NCBI RefSeq assembly: GCF_032854445.1
Contig: NC_088303.1
Span: 26,019,265-26,083,264 of the forward strand
Source: Liolophura sinensis
Taxonomy: Eukaryota; Mollusca; Polyplacophora; Chitonida; Chitonidae
Length of the DNA stretch: 64,000 nucleotides
Direction of reading: 5' to 3'
Position numbers and translations under genes: made by a program. This document shows positions 36,817-50,100 of this stretch, in pieces (the stretch's first letter is position 1; each line of letters opens with the position of its first letter). The notes beneath the pieces are model-generated. The model did no database searches. It was not told the origin of the DNA and worked only from the letters and a program-made list of their open reading frames with translations.

Positions 36817-38036
36817 TTAAAAGACAAGACAGCACCTGGCTAAAACATATTTCAGTTGAAAGCAGGATACTCAAGCTTTCTAAAAAGTATCATACTTTAT
36901 TATGAGTATGGATTTCACCAAATAACCTGTAGAACAAAATGACAATATTGCACAAATGGCTGGTGTGAGCCAAAACAGCCATCTTGAGAATTTTATCCAG
37001 TCAAACGGAACGGCATCTAGTTGCACAGCCTAAGCTGGGACCTAGCCTTTGCCCATGCACTCCATGAAGTGACATTATATTAACAGAGAAGTTTCTAAAT
37101 AACAAATATCAGGGTCAGCGCAAAATACTTAGGGATGCCGAAAGTTTATGGGAATGAGAAGACGGTATCTCACTGGACAACAATTAAAAAATAATTAAAT
37201 CTTATGATATAATTTTTTTTCTTTGAATTTTTACAACCGAAGAATTAAAATTTTGCTCCTTCATCTTTCTTGCATACAAGAGATATTTATTTCTGTTTTG
37301 TTTTATGAAATACAGTAAAATTATTGAAATGCCATGTTCAAGCCAAAGTGTTTTCTCTGACGTTCGCGATAACTAAATCAACACTGCTTTCATCTTAGCA
37401 GCCACTATAAAATTGAAGCATAAAATCCAGCGACAATCGATTGCCTAGATCAGCCTCAGTGGTGCTTAGATTTATTTCCAGAATTGAGCATGAACCGATA
37501 ATATAGTAAATGAACAGTTGTACAACAATCGTATTGTAATCTTAAACATTTAAATGGGTTCAAAATCACCACCACAACCCGTCCAGAGGCTATGACATGA
37601 ACCAGGAATACCCGGGCCGTGCATCTGCAGTGAGTCTATTTAAACAGGGTCACCGGAGTTTCTTGTTAAAAAAATATACAGCATGCCTATTGTATCAAGA
37701 GTTTAAGCAGTGGAAGAAATATTCTTCCAGTGTGCCCTATTTTTGAGATGGCTATTTATCACTCGGCTATTTATCACTTCATTGTCGAAGTCCACAACTT
37801 TCATCTGCTATAGGCTTCTGCGTAGACTATTACACAGAAAATACCTTTGATGTTAGAGAGCTAGAGTAAACATGATGTCACCTCACTCTCAACAATGGAG
37901 ACATGAAGAAGTTGTGTCAATAAACTTTAATGGGTTGAAAAAAGTCTAAAAAAATATCTGATGCCGCTTTAAAATACATAGTATGGTAGTCTTTCAGTGG
38001 ACACTAACATTAATCAGGCGCTGTCTTTCACTTTAA
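36817..38036 (+). mobile_element. Non-autonomous element with imperfect TIRs and TTAA ends, copy 1
   Basis: About 1.22 kb, paired with 60431-61594. It begins TTAA followed by 'aagacaagacagcacc' and ends 'ggcgctgtctttcact' followed by TTAA. The reverse complement of the right end matches the left in about 15 of 20 positions. The interior holds 'ccatcttgagaattttatcc', 'cctaagctg' and 'gaatgagaagacgg', also found in copy 2, and no transposase frame. A TTAA duplication is typical of piggyBac-type elements. It ends 110 bp from the ZNHIT2 stop, so it is in or near that gene's 3' UTR. Confidence 0.75.
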
Positions 38037-38145
38037 TTCACATCCAAGTTTTTTATTTTACAAAAACAAGTTGCGTTCCTGTAATGCACAGTGGCACCAC
38101 ACCCTTTGTTGCTAGCTGTATCACTTCCTCGGGTATCCATCTCTA

Positions 38146-41100
38146 TCAACTTATCTCTTCTATTAGCCTAGCAGGTTTCACTTGAGGTTTAGCACCACCC
38201 CAGCTCTCCTCAAACTTGCTCTTAGTCTCTGACACTTCAGCTAATTCACTGCTCAAAGAACCTGTCAATAGCAGAAAATCCCATTAAGCTACAGACTCTT
38301 TACATTTGTATATGATTAACTATTCATCGCATATGACACAATCAAATATAGATCAAGTACATATAACTTGAAATTGCTAGGACACGAGGTGGGATTTCAA
38401 GCATGGCCTTACACAGGGAATTAGTAGATTTTACTAACTTACTTTATTATATAATAATTACTATATTGCTGCAACACTCAATGTTATTCTTAACAAGGCC
38501 CCCTGGCTTTGAGTTTCAGCAGTCACAGAACAGATTTCCATGTAGGAAATACGTGTCAAATAGTCTCAAATACATTCTGATGGATAACATCACACTTCAA
38601 TTCAGGCTGCTTAAAGCAAAGTCACACATACTAGAACACACTGTAGCAATAAAAATGCAACTTACAAAATTCCAGTTCAAGTTCAATGATTAACCCTTGC
38701 AATGACATTCCAAATCTCTGACACCAACTCAGGAAGAAAGAGCACTTCTTTGCAGCCAAGAAAAATTTACTCTTTAATTCTTTTGCATTAGCGTCCCTAA
38801 TGACAGCCTGCCCGTCTTTCATCTCTGAAAAACAAATTGTGGAAAGAAGTTTAAAATTTTTTTATGGGACTATTGGTGAGAATCGCCAGGGGCCCATTAT
38901 TCTGTAAGACGGATCGGAAGCTGGAGACCACCATAGTGATTACCATAGAAACAAATGGCGTGGGTGAAGAACACGTCCTCCCAACGTTATTGCATAGGAA
39001 AAGGCATATTTTTGAATCGCTGTCAGCGATATTGTATCGGTTGGATTTGTACAATTTTCAGCTTTCCAGGTAGTCTGCGTATTTCTGCAGAGGTTTCGTG
39101 ACAGTATTTTGTACCTTACTAGTCACTAATGAAGTGGCAAAAAATGACCTTTCCCCGACGCGTTAACATTGGGAAGCCATTTTCTTTAAGACGCTGAAGA
39201 GTGATCATGTGACCCCCAACTTCCGACCCATTTTATAGAATAGAGGCATGAAAAGATGTGAAGAAATTGCCAGAATTAGTTTCACCCAAGTACGTGTCAG
39301 TGAGCTGACGACATACATGTAGACTGTGTGTTCTGGTCAAATATTAGCTTCCTTTCTGCTGTTTTCTTCATTGTTTTGCTTGGCTTACTCAGCACTCCCT
39401 CTCTTGGAGTGAGTGAGTGACGACGAAGGAATCCTTAGAGTGCATGCGATGTGCCTCCTTGTTGCAGGATGGATTTCCACCACTCTTATCTAGCGCTGCT
39501 TCACTGAGATGCCTTACCAAAGGCAAGAAAGGTGCCCCACCCGAGCCAATATGCTGACACAGGTCAACCAGTTGTTGCAGTATTTCCTTCATGCTGAATG
39601 CCAAGAGAGGAAGTTCCTTTTTTATGGTCTTTGGTGTGACTCGACCCAGGATTTACCGTGGATCTACCGCTCCCGCAGCGGGCGCTCTACCAACTCTGCT
39701 ATAGGGGCCGGTCCCTCTCTTGTAAAAGTAAGGAATACCGAACTACTTCTAAAAATTATCTGTAGCACTTCTTAAACCCTTGGGTTACTCCCCAATAGTT
39801 GATCTTCCTATTTGCGTGAATGCCAACCAACTTCTTATAAGGTAATTGTAATGACTTAGATGCCAAAAAAATTTCACAAAAATGTCTGCAATCTTACAGT
39901 ATATTATAATACGACATTCTGTTGCAATGCATTCTCTTTAAAGTCATGTCATAATAAGGTGGGGCCAGGTCCTAAATTACAGACTGAATAACTGATATGC
40001 CCTTTGTGGGTGGAGAAGACCAATGAATTGTACTAGAAGATAACAGGTCATTAGTTACAAGAAAAAGAAAAATAGAAGAAAGCAACAGACCCATTTCACA
40101 GCCCCTGGGCTCTAGTTTGTAGGGTAACTCTCAGATCGAGTACCATGCGTGTTGCGTGAGTAACAGTTACCCAAATGAGTGAGATTGACGGTATTGGTAA
40201 GGAACATTTAGCGCATCTTCACACACCCATAAAAACTTCCCCAGCGTAAATCGATGTCAACCAACTAACCTGTTGTGAGTCGCGCAGAATCAAAAACAAT
40301 CCACCACACAAGCAAAAATTTACAAAACAAATACATTTTCAGACACTACTCCCACTTTGACCACAAGTCGTATGTTGCCATTTCAAACACATGCGAGAAC
40401 AAACAAGACTGGCCTAAACACAGTTGATTACGGGGGCTCACTTGGTTGACATCAATTTACGCTAGGGAAGTTTTAATGTGCTTGTGAACATGCAGGAAAT
40501 GTTTCTTATTGTCAATCACAATGGCCCTCGTATATTTGCACGTAACTGTATTTATAATATGTCTGGTGAACAGTTAGTTGCATACAAAAAGTTTCTTTAC
40601 ATCACTAATGCATCCAACAAAAACATTAAAAACCTCATTAATTTAGTTCAAATTTTTTCTGAGCTCATTCAGAATCAGTAATCTCATTCTATCAAGAAAT
40701 TTTGGCATATTGTGTACACGCATGTATTACTCATCTGTGAGCTCGAAGATTTCAGTTATATTAAAACTTCAACTGTGAGCTCTTGTGAGAAAATATGCGA
40801 GAACAAGTTATATTTGCTTTCTATTCATTTAATATGGGGTTTTGTTCTAACCAGTCACAATGAATTATTTTGGAACAGCCACTCCATGTATATCCGAGAG
40901 CACTATGAAGACTGCCATGCTACATATGATATGTTATTTCAAAGGCCAATCAAATTGCTCCATTTTCTAAAGCTCGAATTGATCGTTTTCTGTTTTGGTT
41001 TATTTATTTGTTTGTTTGGTGTTCTATCTCGTGCTCAAGAATTTTTCGCTTATACGATGACGGCCAGGATTATGGTGGGAGCAAACCGGGCTGAGGCAGG

Positions 41101-44100
41101 AGAGGAAGCCAGCATGAGCTGGACTTGAACTTACAGCGACTGCATTGGTGAGAGGCTCCTGGAAATTGTGCTGCGCTGGCACACTAACCACCTCAGCCAC
41201 AGAGGCCACCTGTTTTCTGTTTTGAGTAAATCATCAATAACCCACTTGTGAACACAACTGAAGCTTCTATATTGTTTTGATATTTCCGACTATTGTTCTG
41301 ATATTTCCGACTTGTATTTCTTGTTGTGTACATTTATGAGATTCTAAATGTCAATTTCATTTTAAGCACAGCTATAACTGATATTTAAGGGTTCCAAGTG
41401 TCTCAGAACGTACCAGGATTGGATGACCTGGCGTAATGACGGAAAGTGGAAAACTTCAACTTAAACTAGGCTTCTCTTGTATAAAAATATGATAAGCAGG
41501 TCTGTTACAGTATGGAATTTTTACACTTCTGGATATTCCACCTGACCCTGGCATACATGTGGTCAAGAGATTTTTATATCAGCTACATGGAACATTAACT
41601 TTCACTGTGAGTTGTTTATTTCCTGCTTGGGTTGAACAAGTCAACAACACTTCTAAAACATGTGTTTTACAAACTGAAAAAGTGCATCCAAGTTTCTGGA
41701 CTCTAAACAGAAATACTATTCTCTAAAATAACACAATATAAACTCACAGGTATAAAAAAATCCTTTAATCCTTTGTATTCCCTACACAAATATCATCACA
41801 CACCTTTTGAGAGCTGACTTTTAGCCGTACGAAAAACTGCTTCTAGATCTGACAAAGCAGACATGAGGTACGCCAAGGAGTCTTGCTTGCTCGGGCCTTG
41901 TATGATTTTCACCACATCTTCTATCACAGATACAGTGAACTCTTGGGAATTCCCTCTTTCTTTTAACTTCTCAAACTGCAACATATTATGGACAAAAAAA
42001 CATTTTACAACAATACATCTAGTACAGTATTTCAATCAATACTCACTGCTTTGAAATTAGTTTAATGAAGTATAGCATAAAGCACCAGTTAAGTAATCAA
42101 TTGCTGTATAAGATCTTCAATCTTATACTTTGGGTTTCCGTGGCGCAGTTGGTTAGCGCGCTAGCACAGCGTAATGACCCTCGAGCCTCTCACCAATACG
42201 GCCGCTTTGAGTTCAAATCCAGCTCATGCTGACTTCCTCTCTGGCTTCCTCTCCAGCTGTATGTGGGAAGGTCTGTCAGCAACCTGCAGGTGGTTGTGGG
42301 CTTCTCCAGGGCTCTGCCCGGTTTCCTCCAACCATAATGCTGGTCACCGCCATATAAGTGAAATATTCTTGAGTATGGCATAAAACACCAATCAGCTTAA
42401 TAAATAAAATAAATCTTATTTTAAATGTCCTACCTAGTGCTTAAAGAAAAAGCTGAATCATTCTCATCCATCCATAAGTATGCAAAACAAGACACTGTAT
42501 TTTGAACACCTCATTATTTATAGAAAAGTAAATGTCAGGATTTCCTTCACTGATAAAAGTGATATTCACTCAGTTATTTTTGTTATTACACTTTGATATT
42601 TCACACCCAGACACCATTATGTTAAAATGAAACATTTTGTTTTATGACAATACAATCTGAGATCAGCATATGATGTCACAACACAAGTTAAGTCAACTTT
42701 ATCATTCCCACTTCATGCAACAAGTCACAGAACTCTAGCATGTGAAGGCCTACAGCTAAAACATTGCCTGAATTTGTTCAAATACTAAAATCATGATATT
42801 GTCAAAATATAAATAAATAGAATATTGCACAGTGAAGGCTGAATACCATCAACACTTTTCGAGTGAAAGGTGGAAATAATAACCAACTCAAAACTTCCAG
42901 TCTTATAGGTTATAATTTCCACCTTTTGCTTGAAAAATATTGATGGCATCCAACCTTCACTGTGTATATGCTCTACTCATTTTACAGGACCAGTTTTATT
43001 CACTGTGAAACACTGAACAGTTCCTTCCCTAGGCTGTGAAAAATATAATGTGCGATGCATTTTACTTAATCAATCAATACTGATTGAAACCATCAATACT
43101 TAAATCTCAGACACAATAATCTTTTCTTACGGGCTAAAAACCTTTTATTTTTCTGTAATTTATTTATGTATTTATTTAATTTTTCTGACCTACATACCTT
43201 GCTCACAGCTGCCAGTGACATATGGATTGCCTCCCCTACACCAGTACAACTCTTGGTAGACCCCAATATATCTGATGCAGAGAGCATATCCTGTCCAACA
43301 GCAAACATAGATAGAGACAACCTGTGCTGTCCAAAAACAAACACAGATACAGATGGTATGCTTTGTCCAATAGCTAACACTCTGATAACATGTCTCACAA
43401 CAAGTGTAGATACAGGTAAGATGATGTTAATCCAATAAGAGAGACTACAGATAACATAATCTGTACAATAACAAAGAAAACACAGGTAACTAAACTATAA
43501 CTAAACAGATTTGAGACGAAAATCTATGAACACAAAAAGTTTGTCCATCATGAATTTTCACATCATGACTCAAACAGACTGAATCGAAATTATTTTTACC
43601 TCGGCACTCTCGACAGCCAGCTCTAAGTGCTCCCCATTGTGGAGTCTCGAGACAAACGCATACGCAAATAGAGCGTTCACAACATTGTATTTCACATCGG
43701 AGGAGGCCTTCTTGTTCTGAGAAAAAAAGAAAAAAAAAAAATGGATAGATTACTACATATTAGTAAAATGCAATATTACAAGAAACTATGCCCAAGGTAA
43801 TCTAAAAGCTGATTTTACTTAAACTCGTGCTGCATAAATAAAGGTTGCAGTGACTGCACAACAGCCCAAACTGGTAATTATGCCTCTACACGTTTCACTA
43901 TTGTAACCACTCACAACCACAAACCTATTCATTTATTTGTTAGGTCAGGGAAGTGTTTCATGAAACTTCATAATTCAGTAAACTACCTAGGTTCTACATG
44001 CAAAAGAAACACTGGAAGTTTTGTAAAGGTCAATCATCAACAAGGGTTAGTGTTACCAGTAAGGGTTTATTACATGTACAGTACAGGTTATCGGTACTCG

Positions 44101-47100
44101 ATCTGACTTTTGGTTATACTGAACTAAACTGCTTATGACCGTTATCTGCTGGACATGAGCGATTTGTTCCTTCTTTCTCATGAACTCTGTACCTGATAGA
44201 CTCACCTTAATTAAACCATGTATGTCAGGTATGGAGCTCAGTACTGGTGGGACAGGGGACTTGGGAGATTCTTCTCCTACCTCAGACACCAATTTACTGT
44301 CCTGCATGTACAACATGAAAAAAAAAATACAAAACTCATATAAGTGAGTGAATAAGTGTATAAAGACTATAATTTATTCAGAATAAAAATGTTTCAAGCA
44401 TTTTTTTTATCTAGTTTTTATTTTGGTGGGTGTGTGTGTGGAGGGAGGGTGGGGTAGGAGAAGAGGAAATGTGGATTGAATTACTGTTTTTCTTCTACCC
44501 TTTCAACTACTAAAGCACTTTTTTCAGTGGAATTTATGCATACAATTATTGTGAAAATCATGCTGAAATGATATATATGTGTCATTAAAGATACATACTT
44601 CACAAAACTGTGCAAAGTATTTCCCCATACTCTATAGTTCTCTCAGAATATTTTAAAGTATTGGTTGCATAGGTGGCTGAAGAGTTAGGGTGCTTCTGAG
44701 CAAATCAGCAATTTTCCACCAATTCTGACCACAACAGCACGTGAATTACTTTCAATCCTCATACTGAATACAAGTTTTCACAAACCAATGCAAGTGTTAG
44801 ATGATCAGCATATTGGAAAGGGCACAATTTGGCTCATTGTGAGCTACAGTGTGAATGGCTGTTTTGTTCACATGTCACAAATGACCTCCCTACCTTAACT
44901 GTCCACCAGGGAGTCCAGATGTTCACCAGGTTGGCCAGGCGTCCATCTCTCACCATGGCATGGAATTCTCGTTTCTCCTTCTCAGATAGCCTTCTAAAGA
45001 TTTCATCTGAATCTGTGTCTATGTAAGAATGATTATGGTTTCACGATATATCAGCAATATTTCGGCCACATTGTGACAACCATGTAAGAAAGATACGTGT
45101 ACAACCATTTTGTGGTTGTGGGTTTCCCCCAGGAAATTATAACTGCATAAGGGTATGTCATTAAATTCACTGGTATGTTGTTTAAAGGATATGGTTTAAC
45201 AAAGAAAGATGTGCCCAAAAAAAAGCCTTTTTTTGAGGCACATATTGTATCTTTTACATCCCATTGGGGCTCTTTCCCCTACAAAGTTGTTTGATAGCTA
45301 TCACTGTTCTCATCACCAGTGGGTTACATGTCCTTACTTTCTGGACTGACAGCTGAAGCCTTAGGAAAACTCTAGTTTAAACAGATTTTAGGTACCCAAA
45401 AGAATGCTAAGAAGCCATTATATCAAAAAATATAAAAAACAAACAATTCATGTATCCTCTAATGCCATACTCTTAAATACCGATGTAAAATTTTTCACTT
45501 CTATGACCACAGTTGCTGAGAGCATGAGAGATGAGATGGCACAAACTTTGATGAGTAAAGCTCGCACATGACTTTAAACATGCAAATTTTTTTTTGCAGG
45601 AGGATAATTTACTCCAAAACCTAGACAGGGCCATATCTAGTCACTTTGGTTCTGTAAAATGTTTTGGCTCCCAATCTATTGGCTGCCAAAGAAAACAAGC
45701 TGTAAAAAAAAAGCTAACAAGAAAATTAAACATTAATTAAATTAAGTTTCCAGAAAACATTCTTTCATTCAGAGAGTTAAAAGCTCTTAAAAAGCATAAT
45801 TTTGAGTTGCATTTTAAAAATTTCTTTAGGCACAACAATCACAATGTCACTATTAAAGTTAGGGATCAGAACCTTTAATGCTTGTCTAGATATAGCCCTA
45901 CTAGGTCAAGGAAAAGTTCCCACTGGCACATAAGAATAAAGATGATGACTACCTTCACATGTTATCAACAAGTTATTATGTGTTTGAGTGGCAATTAGAA
46001 GTTGCAAAGGAAGTACACTGTGAAAGTTTTTCTTATGAATATACAACTTCTTGGTTTCTTAACACGATGTTTTGATGTAGTTATATTCCAAGTTATTATG
46101 TGTAAAATCACAGAAATTATGAATAATGGGAGAATGGATGACCAGTTACACAGAAGGTCCAAATGACAATGGAACATTCTTTTCTTGTGTGATATTGCAG
46201 TGCGTATGTACTTCATATCTGTTTTAAGAACATACACACATGGATAATTTGTGATGTAATAAAAGGAAAGAACAAATGAGTTCACAGAATGGACAATCTT
46301 CATACGAGTTACGAGTTCTCCATTCTGCAAATTAATGTTCTCGGTAATGCAATCCTAATCTTCTCATTATCATTATTACCAATAAATTTGCTGTGTGTTA
46401 TATATCAATTTCTGTATTAAATAAATGTACACAGGTCAATGATAAGCCTTTAATGACAATACTCTAAACTCTGGTGTATGTGCATTTTCTGTACAGAGAT
46501 ATGGAAATACCCAAGGAAACAACTCAAGAGTACAAATCTCAAAACCATGACCACAGTATTTTATCACTTACCTAAATCTAGCCCAGCAATCCTATCCCCA
46601 AGGTCATCTTCTGTTGTCACACACCCAGTTAAAAAAATAGGATCATTAGATATAAGTCACCATAATCCAGCATAAAAGGGAAAATGTGAGTGTTGGTATG
46701 TAGATTCCATTAAAACCACCCACATAGTTGTCGTGTCTATGCAGCCAAAACTTGAAACATCACCACATAGATTTTTAACTTTGTGAGATAATAAATAAAA
46801 ATTACAATTTATCTGAATTACAGTCACAGTAAGACATTTTTGAAACAAAAGTCAATGTACATGTATATAAACTGACATTCCAATAGCCAACCATTTATCC
46901 TATAAAAATTGAGAGGATTTAGGCCAAAATTAAAATATTATTTTTTTTGATGTTACAAGCCATTTATAACAAAAGGGAAACAAAAGGGAAGCAGAAGGGA
47001 AGAAGAATCATCTGTTCAGATGATTTATCACAGTTAAACTTCCTCAACATTGATCAGAAAGGAGTACTGGATTATGTCACCCAATGTCTGGAAATTCTCA

Positions 47101-50100
47101 AAATAAATATTCTTAGATCTTAGAAATTAACATCTGCTGAACATTTTCATGTGTACTACAGTTCCATTTAAGTTTGTGCTAGCTTTTTCAGGTTCTGTCC
47201 AGAGGGGGAGAGCATGGGAAAAAATAACCAAAATTCTTTCCAGCTGACACTTTTGACAGAGTGAAGTGGAACTTCATGACCTAAAAAAAGAAAATCTATA
47301 CTGAGAAATCTGTTTCCATTTTCCTAATCTTAGTTTTAAATTTATGAGATTTAGGGGATTCTTCCTTCATGTGAAGGATCAAACATTTAGTATGTCCTCA
47401 ACACATCATTCGATGTACCTGTTTGTCTAATAGTATCAAGAGTGTAAGCACCCAAGTGAACCTTGTCTCAGATCACAAGCCTTGACCTAATTTACACTGG
47501 CCAAACCATTTATACATGAGGAAGAGGAGAGCCAAAATCATGTTGTGTTGCATGAAGATTAAAGGATGGAACATATCAGCTTTGTAATTGTATGTGAACT
47601 TCCATGCATATAACATGCGCCTGCCCTTTCTATTGTCACCACCAGTGTTTTCACTCCACAACAATGTATCAGTAAACAGACACATTTTCTACCCACCAAA
47701 ACATCTGGCAGCAGCGATACCAATGACAGTTCAGGAAATTATACCAGTATATTCCCAGCTACACGTTCTGACCACAAGAAAAGCTATCTACACACCTGGC
47801 TAATCTAGTTTTAAATTTTGGGACCTGCTGAACCATATTTTTCCATGCCAACAGAAGGGGCTCTTGTTTGGGTCTCTGATACATGTGAAATGGGATTAAC
47901 ACAGAGGTAGATGCTGGCATAAAAGGGGTTCTGTTGAGGATACTTTGATAACGTAGGTTTAAAACAAAAATCTTTCGTTTTCATCATGTTACAGCAGGTA
48001 TTATGATGTAGTAAGGTCTCAATTTGTCACCATGATTATTCCAGTCCATGATTGAATTAATTTACTTCACAAAAAATGAACTAGGGGATCTAAGCAAGTG
48101 GGCTATGGCTATAGATTGTGCGACTTGTCCTTGGAGGTATAGGCCTGTGTCCATGTTTCGTCAGTGTGTGTAAACATTTCACATGACCAGAGCCACACAA
48201 TTCTCACCAATTCAATTCGCAAAATTAGGTGTGTTTTTAAGGTAAGAATTGGATCACGGAGAATTCTACATTTTACCGTCATAAGACGCTAACAGCTGTG
48301 AGGTTCACAAGATTTCGCTGATTTCGTTTGCTTAACAGTGGGAGAGGAAATTTATATCTCGAAAGAGCACCCGTCACCTGTAAACATACTAATATTTCAA
48401 ACGATCGGCGAAAAAAACAAGTAATTAATTGAAGTTAAACAAAAAAATTTGGCATCTGTAAAAACACAATAAAAGAATTTCGGTCGGGGCCTTTTTCAAG
48501 GGTCGGTCGCGAAACATCAAATGTATAATATTTTATTTTGGCCTTGGAATAATGGTAACCTGAGAGCCGAGTATACCTTCATCTTCATCATCATCATCAG
48601 CCCCACCATAGTCTTCCTCCGTTCTTGCCAACATCTCCAGGATTTGCTTCCTCTCTTCTGGGCTAAGGAAATGGTGTTGTGATAAGAAAGTATTGAGGTT
48701 TAAAACTTGTCAACATACTATTTAAGCCCCCTAACATGATACATGTGCAATTCTGGCATCTCAGGATTCACACTTTTTAAATGAGATCTAATTTTCCTAT
48801 GATCTCTAAAGTAAAGACATAATTAATGAATACATTTAACTAAATTCTTTTTTAACTGATCTGTGTCATATCTGCGAGATTTTACAATATCCCCCTCCTT
48901 GAATGTTATGTAGGAAAATTTGATAATGACTGGGTGAGTAGGCTGGAAAAAAACCTGTGACGTAACAATAAAAGTTAACTACACACATGACACAAATTCC
49001 TTGTTAAAGAAGTTAGGCCATAAATATACACCAAATATGCTGAATTTACAATATTCTCCACCCTGGATGTTGTGTGTCAGTACATTAGGCCTTAGATTAG
49101 ATTAGACAATATTTCAGTATGTATTACATGAACTTTCAGAAGCACATTAAGGCCTCAATTTGATGCTTTTGTTGCCCTCAGTTAAGCTGTTCTAATAAGA
49201 AATTAATCAAACTTCACATGACACTCTTATGTCGCCCTATAAGGTGGATGAATAAGTCAGAATGAAGAAAAATGTGTTATTTGCAAAATGTTAAACTTTT
49301 GCGTTTAAAGGGATATAGAAGTGATGCTCACTGGCAAGCAGTTGAGATAGGATGTCCTAGGTTAAATCCTTTTGCCATGGTCATGCTTGAATGAACGGAC
49401 AGTATCTACTGTTCAGATTTGCTAAGGTACAGTCTGAACTTGCCTATCTCTCACACCAGCCCATCAGTGATGATACCACATCCTTGTTTTATATTCGTAA
49501 ACCAAGTCTGTGTGAGTAGATAACAAAATGGATACACAAGAATACTGAAACAAAAAGTTGTTAAGTTTTGGTCACCTGGCTTTGAGATCCTTCAGTTCAT
49601 CCAAAACACAGTTTTTGTAGAAGGCTTCTGAGCAAGCTAAATGTTTCTCACCACGGTAACAGGCAACGGAACAATAGCGCACATTACACCGAGGACAGGT
49701 GTACTTTGATGCCTCTTTCAAACATCTGTAGATAACAAAGTTAACATCATCTCATATCAGACGTCAGTGAGTTCAAAACTAGGCGAGAACAACATTTTAC
49801 AAATTTGAGAGTCAGGTAAATGATAGGAAGAGTTGACAGAAGATCTTATTTTATAGTCATGCATGTAAATTCTTTAGTTCTGCTAAACTCGTGAAAAGAT
49901 TAAAGTGCCACAGGTCATTCATCCAAGATCATCAAAATCTAAATCATTAATTTTCAAAACTGTACACTATGCATCACAGTATCTGTATCTGTCAAACAAT
50001 CTGGCACTGTCACAGTCAGGTTTGAAGAGTTGTGACCTTATTTCCATGTATGATATTAGGAACTGAAAATGCTGTAGTCACCAAACTACCATAGATACAA

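Noticed and set aside
39509..39775. Plus-strand frame of 88 codons
   Set aside because: Antisense of the family B SINE.
40712..41128. Plus-strand 138-codon frame
   Set aside because: Its second half is the reverse strand of a SINE and the first half has no homology. It sits in a ZNHIT2 intron.
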